Source: Blattamonas nauphoetae
Taxonomy: Eukaryota; Preaxostyla; Oxymonadida
Assembly: GCA_033064195.1 (NCBI GenBank)
Contig: JARBJD010000245.1
Location: 50,280 to 114,279 of the forward strand
Reading direction: 5' to 3'
DNA: 64,000 nt
The notes below the pieces were generated by a model. That model ran no database searches. It was not told the origin of the DNA and was given only the letters and a program-made list of their open reading frames with translations. This document shows, piece by piece, positions 20,347-32,277 of the stretch. The position numbers and the translations under genes are program-made. Every line of letters begins with the position of its first letter. Position 1 is the stretch's first letter.

Positions 20347-22722
20347 ATGGCATTCCAATCCAAACCTCGTGGCCTCACTTGTTATATTTGTGGAAGAGAA
20401 TTCGGGAGTTCTTCACTCCAATTTCATATCGCAGGTTCATACCACTTTTTTTCTTATATCTGACATTTATTTACAGAATGTGAAAAGAAATGGGATCTTG
20501 AACAAGAAGTACAGCTTTTTTCGTGGCAATTACCTTTCTCACTCTTTCTTAGGTTCTCCCAAAGAAATATCGAATCAAGGCACCAAACGGCCCGAATGTT
20601 GCGATGCCAAATTCACTTGCTAACGTTAAAGGTATCACTCTTTTATCTTCCGTTTACTCCACCTTTTTCTAGCTGTCACTGCATGGAACGAGGTTTTAAC
20701 CACTCCACCATCAATCATCCATTTATTCACCCTCCTTTTTTCAGGCATGTTGGGAAATTGCTCAAAATGCTCGTACACCATGCCCTTGGTGTGGAAGAAA
20801 ATTCAGTGCTGAAGCATGCGCAAATCATCTAAAATCTTGTCCCAAGCGCCAAGAAGAGTCTTCAGGCGGATATCCAGGAATGAAACCCAGATTATTGATT
20901 TGCTATATATGCGGCCGGTCTGATCTCTTGTTATTTGATGCTTCCAGAGAATATGGATCAAAATCTCTCGAAATCCACCAGAAACAATGTAAAGAGAGGT
21001 TTCTCCGTGAACAAGCCCAACTTCCACCTGGCCAACGGAAGCCTCTTCCACAACCACCAAAGGAGCTTCCTCTCGGAAAAACTGGCAAAATGTCACAATC
21101 AGAAATCGCTGCTCAAAACGATGCAGCGTACGAGTCTTACAAAGAGTACGAATCTCACTCTTCTAATTTTCGCCAGTAATCTTGCTGAGTGTCCAAATTG
21201 TGGACGAAAATTTAACCCTGATCGTCTCCCAATTCATCTCAAATCATGCAAACCCGGCAAGGTCCTTACTCCACTCAAAGGAAAGACAGGATCAGGAACA
21301 CCAGCAAACTCAGATGATTCTAGTTCATATGTATCGTTCTTATCTTGTTCGAATCCTCTCAGCCACCATCATCTCCAGTTGGAGCCAGTCCACGAGGCAG
21401 CACTGCCCCTAAACAGAAAGCCGCAACAAAAGCACCAGGTGGACGACCCCGGACACTCGTGTGCTACATTTGTGGTCGGTTTGTTTAGTTTTTTTTGGAC
21501 CAGTTTTAGTGAGTTCGGAACATCTTCACTGGAGATTCATCAAAAGCAATGTAAAGAAAAATTTCTTCGAGAACAGGAACGATTACCGCCTGGTGAGCGA
21601 AAACCACTTCCAGAACCTCCAAAATCGCTTCCTGGACCTGGAGCCGGTGGCAAACTTACACAAGCCCAAATCGATGCTCAAAACGATGCTGCCTATGAAA
21701 CATACAAGGAGTATGCTTCCACTCGTCAATATTTTCTTTTTTTCCAGTAATCTTGCACAGTGTCCAAATTGTGGACGAAAATTCAATCCAGATCGTCTCC
21801 CAATCCATCTAAAGTCCTGCAAGCCCGGAAAAGTCCTCACACCTCTGAAACCAGCAGCAAGCAAGAGTCCACAACCAGAACCTGAAGACGAATACGTCTC
21901 CATTCTTTCTCATCACCATTCTTCAGGACGATGAACCCCCACCTCGCACATCACCTGCTCCAACCAAACCAAAGGGTAAAGCAAAGTCAAAAGCAGTCTC
22001 AAGAGCCGGCCCACCAGTATGTCCGTTTCTTACTCTTCAAAACATCTTTAATCCATTCCAGTTTGGCGGTGGAGGAGGAGGAGACGCTGGTGCATTCGAT
22101 AGCATTCCGATTGGCGGTGGTGGTGGAGGGGGAGGCGAAATCTCTGAGTATGCCGAACCACTCGACCTTGTTGCGTGTTCTCGCTGTGGTCGAAAATTCA
22201 ACTCAGATCGAATCGACAAACATGAGAAAATCTGCAAAGGACCCGTACCATCTGTCCAACCTCGTTCATCGGAACCAGAACCCAAGCCAAAACCTCGAGG
22301 AAAGCCCAAGCCGAAAGAAAAATCGAAATGGCAACTGCAGCACGAAGAATTCCAAGCAGCTCTCAAAGCCGGCCGTCAGGTCGCAAAGTATCAAGCTGAG
22401 GGTCGTCTGAATGAGCTTCCTCCGCCACCACCGTCCCTCAACCCTGACTATAAGCAGTGCAGATACTGTGGAAGACGATTCAATCAGGAAGCATTTGAAA
22501 GGCACGAACCACGATGGTCTGTCAACCTCCCTTCATATCTTTTCGGTTTTCATACATTATTGCTTTTTCCATCCTTTTTTCATCATTATTCTTCTTTTTT
22601 CTAGCGCCACACAAATCAATCGTCCAGCACCTCCTCCCGGACTTCGTTCAAAGCCTAAAGCAACGGCTGTTTCAAAACCTTCCGCATCTGCTCCAAAGTC
22701 AAAACCGAAGGCCCGTAGATAA
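20347..22722 (+). CDS. C2HC-type zinc-finger protein with multiple zf-C2HC repeats (13 exons)
   Basis: Splicing 12 short GT...AG introns gives a continuous protein beginning MAFQSKPRGLTCYICGREFG. Introns: 20435-20476, 20509-20552, 20632-20672, 20693-20744, 20918-20947, 21146-21176, 21331-21362, 21479-21509, 21711-21747, 21896-21926, 22017-22061, 22517-22604. It contains about seven C-x2-C...H...C modules in alternating types ('CYICGREFG..SLEIHQKQC' and 'CPNCGRKFNPDRLPIHLKSC'). Modules 3-6 form two near-repeats of a finger pair. A Gly-rich and then Pro/Lys-rich segment precedes the last finger, and the tail is basic. This matches the ZC2HC1/ZNF474-like family, often linked to cilia and cytoskeleton in other protists. 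That role is inferred, not shown. Confidence 0.8.
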
Positions 22723-22917
22723 TCTTATTTTCGTTTTTTTCTCCAAGAGGATTTTCGTGACGAATAGCTGTCTTTAGTGTCTGTCTCTCTTGAAACTGAG
22801 AAACCTGGTTCCTTTTCTGGGATGAGAGAGGTGCGAGTGTACAGTAAAACGATAATGACTTGTGAATGAGAAAATTAGCTATGGAAGTGTTGAGGCTATG
22901 ATCGCAAGTTATTTCTG

Positions 22918-24385
22918 TTAAAGTGTATGGTTCTTGCGAGCCAACCTAAGGAGAGACGATGAGACGCCCTCTGTGTAATGATGATAAATGATTGGGATGT
23001 TGTGCTCTTCAAGGACATGTTTACCAGGGAAATCTTGCCAATCGTCTCCTCTCATGTATATGGCTGACTTTCCGGCAGGAATGTCCGCGATCATTTGTTC
23101 GATAACAGCAGAAGGATCAGCTATTGATGAAGTAGTATTCAGAACAATAAACCAGACAAGAAAAAGCAGACCTGTGTACACTGGGAAGACTCTCTCGACT
23201 TTTTCGAGCTGACTAACATTGTTCATACGTGTCTCAAGCGAGTCAGTGACCTTGACTTTCTTGTTTTGGTACACGCTTTCTTCATCGTGAACAGCTGCGT
23301 AGATATGCTTGGCCATGGCTCCCATGTGAGTGAACAGTTCAAGATGTCCGCGATGGAACATATCATACACACCAACAGTAAGCGCATAATCGCTCTGTCC
23401 TGGATATTTAGCATCGTTGAACAGGAAACAGTAGAGTTGGTAGAGGACTGGGATTGTGCCATAGATGATTGGGATCAAAGCAAGCAGTTGGTTGCCGAGC
23501 TCATTGAAGAGACTTGCCAGAGCCAATGCCAAGAAATGAAGGAACCAGACAAATGCGAGGGCGAATTTTGCTGAGAAAATGAATCAGAAGAAAGCACACA
23601 AGAAACAGAGAATGGCTTGATGTAGTTTGCTCCCCAGTTGATCATATAGAACGAGTGAATCAGGGAGAGAGCGATGATTGTCGTTGGTGGGAGTTCAGCG
23701 GCGCAGACGGCAGCATTCAGAACACCAGCGAATGGGCAAGGCATTCCACTGAAACGACCAGGAGGACCGTCCTCAGTCATAAATTTAGCGAGACGAACGA
23801 TTGTGCACGTAAAATGAACGACGCCTAGGAAGATCCCAATAAATTGTTGTGGTCCATCGAAGTATTCAATCAGGACAATCGTTGGGGCTGTTCCAAAACA
23901 TGTGACATCAGCGAGGCTATCCATGAACATTCCAAACTCGCCTATAGTTCAAGAATAGTCGAGAAAAAAAAGGTTGATTTGAATTTAAATCTAAACCTGA
24001 ACATTTCAAGTATCTAGCCACTGGTCCATCGAATGCATCTGAAAGATATGATAACAAGTTCTTTCCAAACCAAAAATAAAACCGAGTACGATTAGGAATG
24101 ATGCAAGTGGGAAATTACGTTGGGTCGCAAAGTATGTTGCAAACACTCCACACAGAGCATTTCCGAGTGTGAGAGTATCTAAAAATCAGTTTCGCAATGA
24201 AGATAGTTCAAGGTTCACAAACTTGGAAGAACCATTCGGTTTCGATAGAAGAAACCATGTTTCTTCGGTGGGAAAGTGACGGGGCTTGGTGTAGGTGATG
24301 GAGCAGCAGGCATCGATGAGGTTTGACTGCTCGATGCTTGTGGAGGCGGTGTCCGATTGGCACTCTTTCGATTTGACGGAGGCAT
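22918..24385 (-). CDS. Phosphatidylserine synthase fused to a cytidylyltransferase domain
   Basis: Splicing five introns gives one protein of roughly 420 residues. Introns: 24179-24222, 24039-24070, 23942-23996, 23571-23599 (29 bp), 23121-23171. After a Pro/Ser-rich start comes 'NTLTLGNALCG', then 'DAFDGPVARYLKCSGEFG' and MFMDSLAD. This is the full CDP-alcohol phosphotransferase motif (DG-x2-AR-x8-G-x3-D-x3-D) in the style of type II PssA, with 'RLAKF' and 'GMPCP' following. Several membrane segments come next. The C-terminal third has 'VGVYDMFHRGHLELF' (HxGH) and 'EGVSSSLLR', the two signatures of nucleotidyltransferases that make CDP-linked head groups. Known chemistry: CDP-diacylglycerol plus serine gives phosphatidylserine. 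The substrate of the second domain cannot be read from sequence. Start codons of this gene and the Kelch gene are 34 bp apart. Confidence 0.8.
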
Positions 24386-24419
24386 TTCAATCTAGATCGG
24401 GCCATATTGAAGTTATTTC

Positions 24420-27047
24420 ATGGCCTCAATCCCGACCTGGAAGTGCCTCATTCCTTCAAATCCACAAGGTCGATGCTCGCATCTGTTAGTTCCATACAAA
24501 GGCATTTTTCACATTCTTGGTGGCATGGGTGAGGACCCCCAGAGTGAAATCACACTCAACCCTGGCATGCTATTGATTTAATTTATCAGCATCTGTTCTT
24601 CATCTTTCTTCGCACAATTCACTTCAGTGACTGGTGAAACAACAATTTCACACTCAAAACTCACCCCAAGATACGGACACACTGGCAGCCGAATTCTCAA
24701 CCATCTATACATCTTTGGTGGCAAAGACTTCTCAGTGAGAATTAACGATCTCTTTGATTATAATTTAGAAGATGGATCATGTCACCAAATCCGAGCTGGG
24801 GGCACACCACCAACAAAACGTAATTGTCATGTTTCTGCAGTTCGTGATGAATCATTCCTCATCTTTGGAGGATACGATACTGAAGAAGAGGAGGATACAC
24901 CAGTTGGAGTCCTTTTTAATGACTTAACAGAGTTTAATACTGGTTTCGCTCTCCCATCAACCCGATCATTCCTCTTTCTTCTCGTTTAATTTGTTTCAGC
25001 CGAAAAGAAATGGAGGCACATCCCATTTGCTAATCTTCCCAACGATGAGAATGTTCCCCCTCCGATATACCTTCATTGTGGCTGTATTGTCAATGATCAT
25101 GACTTCTATGTATTTGGTGGCTCGCATCAGGAACTTGGACGGAACAACAGAAATACAGCACCCACTAGCAATCTATTTGTATTCAATCTTCATACTCGGT
25201 TATGGAAAAAGATTGGTCCAACCTTCATTCATGGATCACAAACACAAACGCATCTTGATCTTGAAAAGAGTCTGAAGTGGAATCCTGGTGAAATGACGTA
25301 TGGTGGACGTCGATGGCCAGCACCTCGTGTGGATGCACATATGCTCCCATACAAAGGCACACTTCTACTCTATGGGGGATATTGCGGATCAACCATCTAT
25401 ACGGATCTCTGGCAATATATCCCATCTCTAAACCACTGGATATGTCTTACATTACAAGGAACTGGCCCATCACAACGGTTTCTTCTATTTTTCTTTCAAC
25501 ACTCAACCATTCATCACATTCGTTTCAGGTCAATCCCAGCAGTTGCCATTATGGATGATAAATTCTTTGTTCATGGCGGTCTCAGAGCAAAGAAACATTT
25601 TTCAGAGATTTTTTCAATCGAACTAACAGTCTTTCACGATATAATCAACTGGAGACTCCATCAAGTGCTAGATTACCCATTCTATCAACCAATTGTCGAA
25701 ATCCCACGAATACAGAAGCAAAAAGAAAGAAGGACGGAGGAAAATACTCCTGAAGAGGGAACCATCGATCTGAATTCTTTTCAACCATCGAAATATCTCA
25801 CTTTTGGTGCAGTGACTGACAAACTCGATCAATATTTCTTGGATCCAATGGTTCTTGGAGCCCCTGATTACACAAACATCCCACATGATGTGAGTGACTT
25901 CACGTTCATCAAACGAGATCTTAAATCACTTGCCCCACAACACAATTCTTCACATGCCATTTTGCAAAGAACAATCGATAAAGTCGTTACGCCTGTTGCC
26001 TACAATCATTTTAATCCTCTCCTCCACATTTCCGAACTTCCTAATTCCCTCACAGACACAACATCGACCACACTCTCGACACATCAACTAGCCAAAGAGT
26101 CTCTCGTTCCGTTCTATCTGCAAGAACAGGGAGTAACCCAATATGAATTCAGTATGCTGTCAATCATCTGTGACATTGATACTTGTGATTCTTACCTCAA
26201 TTTCATCCACGATCCGACATCCGAGCCATCCCCTGATTTCCCATTCAATCTCCTCGGCTTCACTGAGCTCCCCAGCGGTGCATTCCCCGTCTCTGTCCTT
26301 GTCCACTCAGCAATCATCCACGAGCGTTGCCCTCATCTGGAGCCTTTCATGACACCTCGTTCAGACCCCACGTCATTCCACTCACTCAACTTCGAACTGG
26401 CCAAGTGGCGGAAACAGCCCAAAAAGGATCAAAAACCAGCAATCCTCTCCGAATTAATCTCCAAAATCGAAAATTCCGTCAAACAGCGGGCGCAACAGAG
26501 AGATTCGTTGATCTCCTCGCGATTGACTGAGCTCTCATGTGATGCTGTGCTGACTTTGCTGGGCTTTGTCTATTCCGACAAGCTCCTTCCTGTTGACTTC
26601 ATTCCTCCGCTCCAAAACGAGTACGCTCTGCTTGACCGTGCCCGGGTCGACCTTCACAACTCTCAAGCGCTCTTCCAGGACGACCGCATCAAGCAGCAGC
26701 ATTGGGAAGTTCGAGTGTCACAACTTGGGCTCAAGCAAGGCACACCAAGTTGGATGGCTCACATCGCAGACAAACCAACGACGACCATCCCAGTCACACA
26801 CTTCCTCGACCCGGATTACTCTCCCGAGTTGCTCTCGCCTACTGGTTGTGTTCAGTTGCATGCGAAGGCGAGCCTCTGGAACGACCAGAATTTGAAGACG
26901 CTTGCATACAACCTCCTTCTCCAAATTGCGACAACCCAGAACATCGCACAGATCATCTCTCTTCTCTCCAAGTATGCCCAGCCGAAGATCGAGAAAATGT
27001 TCAAAGGGTGGCTGGCCCAGGCCAAAAAGAACGGCATTTTGACTTGA
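24420..27047 (+). CDS. Kelch-repeat protein with C-terminal BTB/POZ-like region
   Basis: It starts MASIPTWKCLIPSNPQGRCS and is spliced over three introns (24544-24627, 24943-24999, 25478-25528). The N-terminal ~300 residues contain Kelch blades ('IFHILGGMG', 'LYIFGGKD', 'FLIFGGYD', 'FYVFGGSH', 'LLLYGGY', 'FFVHGGL'), each with the GG pair. The C-terminal half includes 'FPVSVLVHSAIIHERCPHLE' and 'AVLTLLGFVYSDKLLP', resembling a BTB fold split by a charged insert as in LZTR1-like proteins. Such proteins often act as substrate adaptors for cullin-3 ligases; that is family inference. The final ~150 residues are helical. It is convergent with the vWA gene downstream. Confidence 0.75.
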
Positions 27048-27278
27048 TTTCAATTTCTCACCGTCCCTCTCAGCTCAACACTGCATTTGGGTTTGTTAAC
27101 ATTCCGAACTCTTATTTCCGTCTTGATTTGCTCGATAAACATTACTTTGTCACTTGACGCTTTGTTTCGACGATTCCTTCTCGCAAATTGTTGTGAAATG
27201 AAGAGGAGTGCCGAGGCTGATCCTCAGCAAGAAAAAAGACTCAAAATTAACATATGTCCAAGTAGCTGCCTTACTGTT

Positions 27279-30200
27279 TCATATCGGATTGCCGATCGCA
27301 TCATAGAACTGAATTTCGAGTGCCGGCTCATCAAAGAAAGCTGAGACTGAAACAGTAAGAGGTGTCTCGAGTCCTGTCGTGACGTCGCCCTTGTCGAGGA
27401 TGATGTTGATGGAATACTCGCCCACCGTCGCAGACGGGACCACCTCAAAATCAACCAAACTCTTGCAGCTTCCAGCGGAGGCAACTGTTGTGTTTTTCAC
27501 GAGATACGGGCACATCATCGCAGTGTCGCCCAATCCAGCCAGAACATTCAGAATCAGTGTCCGCTGACTGTCAAAGCGTTCTGCGAAGAGCCTCGTGCTG
27601 TTCCCTCTCGTTGTGAGGGCAAAGAAAGACGGGAAGTACTTCCCCCGCGCGAGGGAGACGTCGGTCTCCAGAGTGAGTCGCCCTGTCACATTCAAGTCAG
27701 ATTTGAGCACAGCAGGGACTGTCACGTTCAGACCCGTCTCATTCGCTGAAATAGCTTCTGTGCCCGAAGAAGAAAGAACATGGAAATCGCTGGTCTCGGT
27801 TGATTGTGACGAGAGCGACTGCGCAAAAACATCGCTCTCCCCAATTTCGAAGAGATGCCTGTCCTCGGAATTCCGTGTGCGACGAGAGAGAGCAGACATG
27901 GTTGTGTTTGGACTTGGTGTCGGACCAACTGCGAACAACAACGATGGAGTTGTGTCTGGGGCAGTCCATACAGACAGAGACGCCTTGGAATCATCGACCT
28001 TGCCAATCCGGAAGATTCCAGATGAGGCAAGCGGGCCAAGGACGGGAAAGAAAGACATGAACTTCCCTCCGCAGAGAAGTGTCATCCCGACAACAGAAAC
28101 AAACACAAACAGAACGAAAAGTATGATCCCGACAATAAGAAGGAAGACCGACGCTGAGGTGGAATAGCGGCATTTATCGAAGCATCTAAATAGGAAGCTC
28201 GAGTCACTATCCTCGACATAACCCACAATCGACTCGTCTTCTTCCATCTCCGCTGCGTGTGCCCGTTCAATCACAGCCTTGTTCTCCGTTGGGATCTGTG
28301 TCTGAAGGAAGACTGAGTCCAGTCCGACATCGTTGGCCGCTTGCTCTTTCGTGTTCGAAGTGACTTTCCGTGCTTTTTGAGGTGGTGAACGAACGACAGT
28401 ATGGTTTTGTGTAACATCGCCGCCTTCACCCTCTTCTCCCCCAACCTTTTCGTTGTCAGATTGCTCGTCTTCAGAATCTTCATTCTCCGCCAACTCCTCA
28501 CTGTTATCCGCACGTGTGCGTTCAGTCTTCCGTGAGACAGTTTTGGCGTGTGGACGCTCGAGCATTTCCTCCTCCTCATCTTCCTCATTTTCTGAGTCGA
28601 GAGCTTGACCCGTCGGAGAGTCTGTTGTTCCTCCAGCTCCTCTTCGTCTTGTCGTTCCACTTGTCCCTCCCAAGTTAGCTGTCGTCTCATTATTCCCCGA
28701 ACTGTCAGTTCCAAGCTTCCCACTCTGATTTTGCTGTGAAGTTGTGAATCCTCGTCCGCCGACTGTTGTGTCCGCGTTGTTGTCCTCTTCGTCATCAGCG
28801 TATGTGTCTCTGATGTATTCTGCCATCGCTCGGCGATAGTTGATGCTCTGTCTCGCTCCTTGTGAAATTGGGGCATTCTCATCTCCACCTCCTTCCTCTT
28901 CCTCTTCTTTGCTGTCGTCGCCTGCTTCTTCCAACTGACGAACTCTGCTGGCGTGGCGAGGAGTCAATGTCGCCTTTTTGATGGTCTTTCCACTTTGATC
29001 TTCATCGTCTTCTTGTTCTGCAGAGTCTTTTGTTGTCTGATTCGTCTTTGTGACATTGCTGTTCAGATTCTTTGTAGTATCTCCTTTTTTAGTTGTTGTG
29101 GCCTTCCCACGACGGATGGCAGCCCGTCTCTTCTTCGCTTTTTTCTGTTCCTCCTCCTCCTTCTTTCGCATCCTCTCTTCTTTCTCCTGCCTTTCCTTCT
29201 GTCTCTTCAAAAATGCCTCGTCTTCCGCTCTGAAGTCAGCAATCTCCTGCTTCTCCTTTTCAACCATCTGCGACACAACCGCCTTTCGCTCTTCCTTTCT
29301 CTTTTCGATCTCCTCGCATTCCTTCTCCGCCGCTTCTTCCTCTTCAGCCAGCTTCTGGATCTTCACCTGCCGTGTCTTCAGATTGTTCGTCCACCCTTCC
29401 TCCTGCAGTCTCAGTCTCTTCTGAGTCTCTTGAAGTGTCGTCTCGGCCATAATGAGCGTTCCAATATCGGCCAAGTCATCGTCCATCTCCGACTCGCTCG
29501 GGAACACTGTGTGTGTCTGTGGCTGACCGTTTTGAGGGTACAACCTCTGCTTGTGCGGTGTCATCTCATCGTCCTCCACATCAATTTCGTCTGAGTTCGC
29601 GTTCTTTCCTTTCTTCCAATATGTCCGTGCTGAGCTGTTCGGTCGTGTCCATCTGCTCGCCCCGTCGTTGATATCATTCGACTCCGCTCGGCTATGTGTG
29701 TGTCTTCGTCGGGGAGAGAACGTGTTGATGAAAGGCGTTGCCGATCCCGTCGCCGGTGTGTGAATATCCATTCCGGACGAGATGAAGTTGAATGTCTGAG
29801 TGTTCCCATGGAATGTCCTCGGTCGGTATTGCTCATCTTCGTCGTATTCCTCCGCACTCATTCGATTCATCTCTTCCTCTTCCAGCAGTTCTCGAAGTTG
29901 TTGGATTCTTTTGAGCTCGTCTTCAATCTTCTCGGCAGCTGTCATCGCTCGAGTTGAGGCAACATGCATCTCCTGCTTCCACAACATCCACTCGTTCATC
30001 CACTCAGCTCTGATCATCTCACATATCCCTCCCTCCCCAAACACTCCCTCTGTCGTCTCCTCTCTCATTTTCGTTTCAATCACTCCAACCATCTGCTGCA
30101 TTCTGTCCGACTGTTCAGCCGCAATTGATACAAGCACCTTCTCCAGCGACGCCGTGACAGTCGCCCTGAATTCGGGATTCTTCATCAAGTTAGTTGTCCC

Positions 30201-32097
30201 CTGGCTGAACGACTTTGCTCCGCCCCAATCCTCCAGCTCCTGTGCATTGAAAGAGCGGCTCATGACTTTAGTTGTGTTTTTCGTTTTCGCGGTGAGACTC
30301 TTCGTTCCGTACTTGCCTGCACCGGTTCGCATCATGGAATCTGAGAAAGTTCAAAAATGGAAAGAAAGACAGTTGGTCAGTGCTTTGCTCTTCTTTTTCA
30401 TGGGTGAAGTCGATGCTCGTTTCGATTTCAGTTCAGATGCCATTTGTTGGGTCACTCGCAGGTTTGAAAGGAGATTTGCTGAAAATGGCTGAAATAGAGA
30501 TGAAAGTAATGAAGAGAATCGAACCCTTCCGTCGCGTTTCAAGTCAAACGGCTGCACAAGCGTCTTCTGTTCTCCGCCGTTCACCAAGTCAAGATAATCG
30601 ATTGAAACGGTCCCAGTTACAGATTCTGTCTCATTTCCAACATAAAAGAACTCAGTGTGGGTCATTCCCGAATAGAATTCACCCAAACTGACCGATGTTT
30701 CAGATGTTGGCTGGTCGACTTCTTTTTTGCTCTCGTCGTATCGCTCAGAATGAGCGGTAGAATTAAGAGACACTGTTTCACTCACCACAAGTCGTTCTGT
30801 TGATTTAGACTTGCTGGCCTTTCGTTTTCCACGAGTAGTGCTTCGAGATCGAGCAGAGTCTTTAATCACTCTTTCTACAGTGCATCCATCTACCTCAATT
30901 TTCATCTTAACTTGCTTAACAACAACCGTGAGTCTTCGATTGAGGCAATCCGCAAAGTATTGCACGAACTTCCGTTCTTGGCTTTTCGCATCGAGCTTTC
31001 CGTTGACGGCTGCGTATGTCCCGTGACCGAGATCTGCCATGCGGCTCATGATGAAATCATCATGCTCATCACCAAATCCAAATGTGTTCACAGAGAATCC
31101 GCCAGGAATTCTGTCTTCATAAGATGCAACAAGATCTTTGATTTTGGTCTCAAGTGAACGATTATCCAGAGTCTGGACGTTGGAAACTCGCTCGGTACTG
31201 CCTGAAACTTTTGTTCTGTTGACTTGGTCAATCCCATCTGAGAAGATCCAGATTGTAGCAGTGCGTTCGGAAGTATCTTCGTTTCTAATGAAAGAATAGG
31301 ACAAAAATCATAAAAAAATGAGATTTAGATGCAAAAGAAGAAAAATATGAGAATAGTCGAAGCGAAGATGAATGATGTGTGAGATAAAAAGGTTGGCGAT
31401 CACTCTGAGTGAATGTGTCGGAAAAAACAGATCTAACGTCCAAACAAAACACCATAGTCGATAGAAACATACTCATGACATTCAGCAAGATGTTCCAATG
31501 CTGCTCGAAGTCCTCCAAGCAAATCTGTTCCTCCATCGGGATGAGCGATGTGCTTGGAAAGCTCAGATGAGACAAGTTGCTGAAAAATTAAAGATTAATG
31601 AACGACCAAACTCTAGTGGTACGTGTCATTGGTTGGAGTGGGAATAATTGTTCGCATTTCATCGCAAATAGGTAGACCTGAAGTGAAGATGATATTCTGA
31701 TTGAAGACAAACACAAAATCGATCATTTGGCCCTAAATATGAGAGAAGATGTTGGAAACAGTGCATGACTTGATCAAGTTTGTTCTTTGCCTGGAGTGAG
31801 AATCCACCTGTCATGGATTTCGATGTGTCGACCAGACAGATGAAGTCCATCGGTGCACGCTCTTCGTCAATGTTTTCGTATTCTTGAGCATGAATAGTAC
31901 ACGCAAGAACGTCTTTGAATCCAGTACCATCCTGAAATAGTGAGGTAACGCGACAATGAATTAAGAGTGGAGAAAAATGAAACATCTTTGGATGAAACAC
32001 GACCAAGTTTTGTTGAAACGCTTCCAAAATGACCCTCTAACGATGGTGTTGATAGAGGATCAATGTCATCAGCGTCCGAATGATCTGGTTGAATCAT
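27279..32097 (-). CDS. vWA-domain, coiled-coil, single-pass membrane protein (paralogue 1)
   Basis: Six exons are separated by introns 31932-31998, 31678-31712, 31580-31611, 31285-31472 and 30341-30370. The N-terminus MIQPDHSDADD has no signal peptide. A von Willebrand A domain follows with MIDAS motif 'DFICLVDTSKSM', then 'PDGGTDLLGGLRAAL' and 'IWIFSDGIDQ'. Next come an acidic and coiled-coil stretch rich in Glu/Lys/Arg, a hydrophobic segment 'FLLIVGIILFVLFVFVSVVG', and a C-terminal beta-rich region of about 280 residues with many N-x-T/S sites. Without a signal peptide the predicted topology is type II, with the vWA domain cytosolic and the beta-rich part outside. The gene at 33746-38714 has the same order of parts. 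It starts 180 bp from the divergent NEK-like kinase gene. Function unknown. Confidence 0.7.
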
Positions 32098-32277
32098 GAT
32101 GAAATGAATTAAGGGTTCATTTTTCTCTCAAAAGGGAATGATCGGAATTACCACAAAAACCGGTTAGAACAATATAGATTCGAGATTTGAGAGAGCTACA
32201 CTTTCTTTGAAACACACTCAGAATGATCATGCCCACCCATTTGATTGTCATTTCAATTCATTTCTTCCATTCTCCGA

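Noticed and set aside
24524-24627. GC-AG intron at GCATGC in the Kelch gene
   Set aside because: A GT donor at 24544 gives an equally good frame and fits all other introns, so it was preferred.
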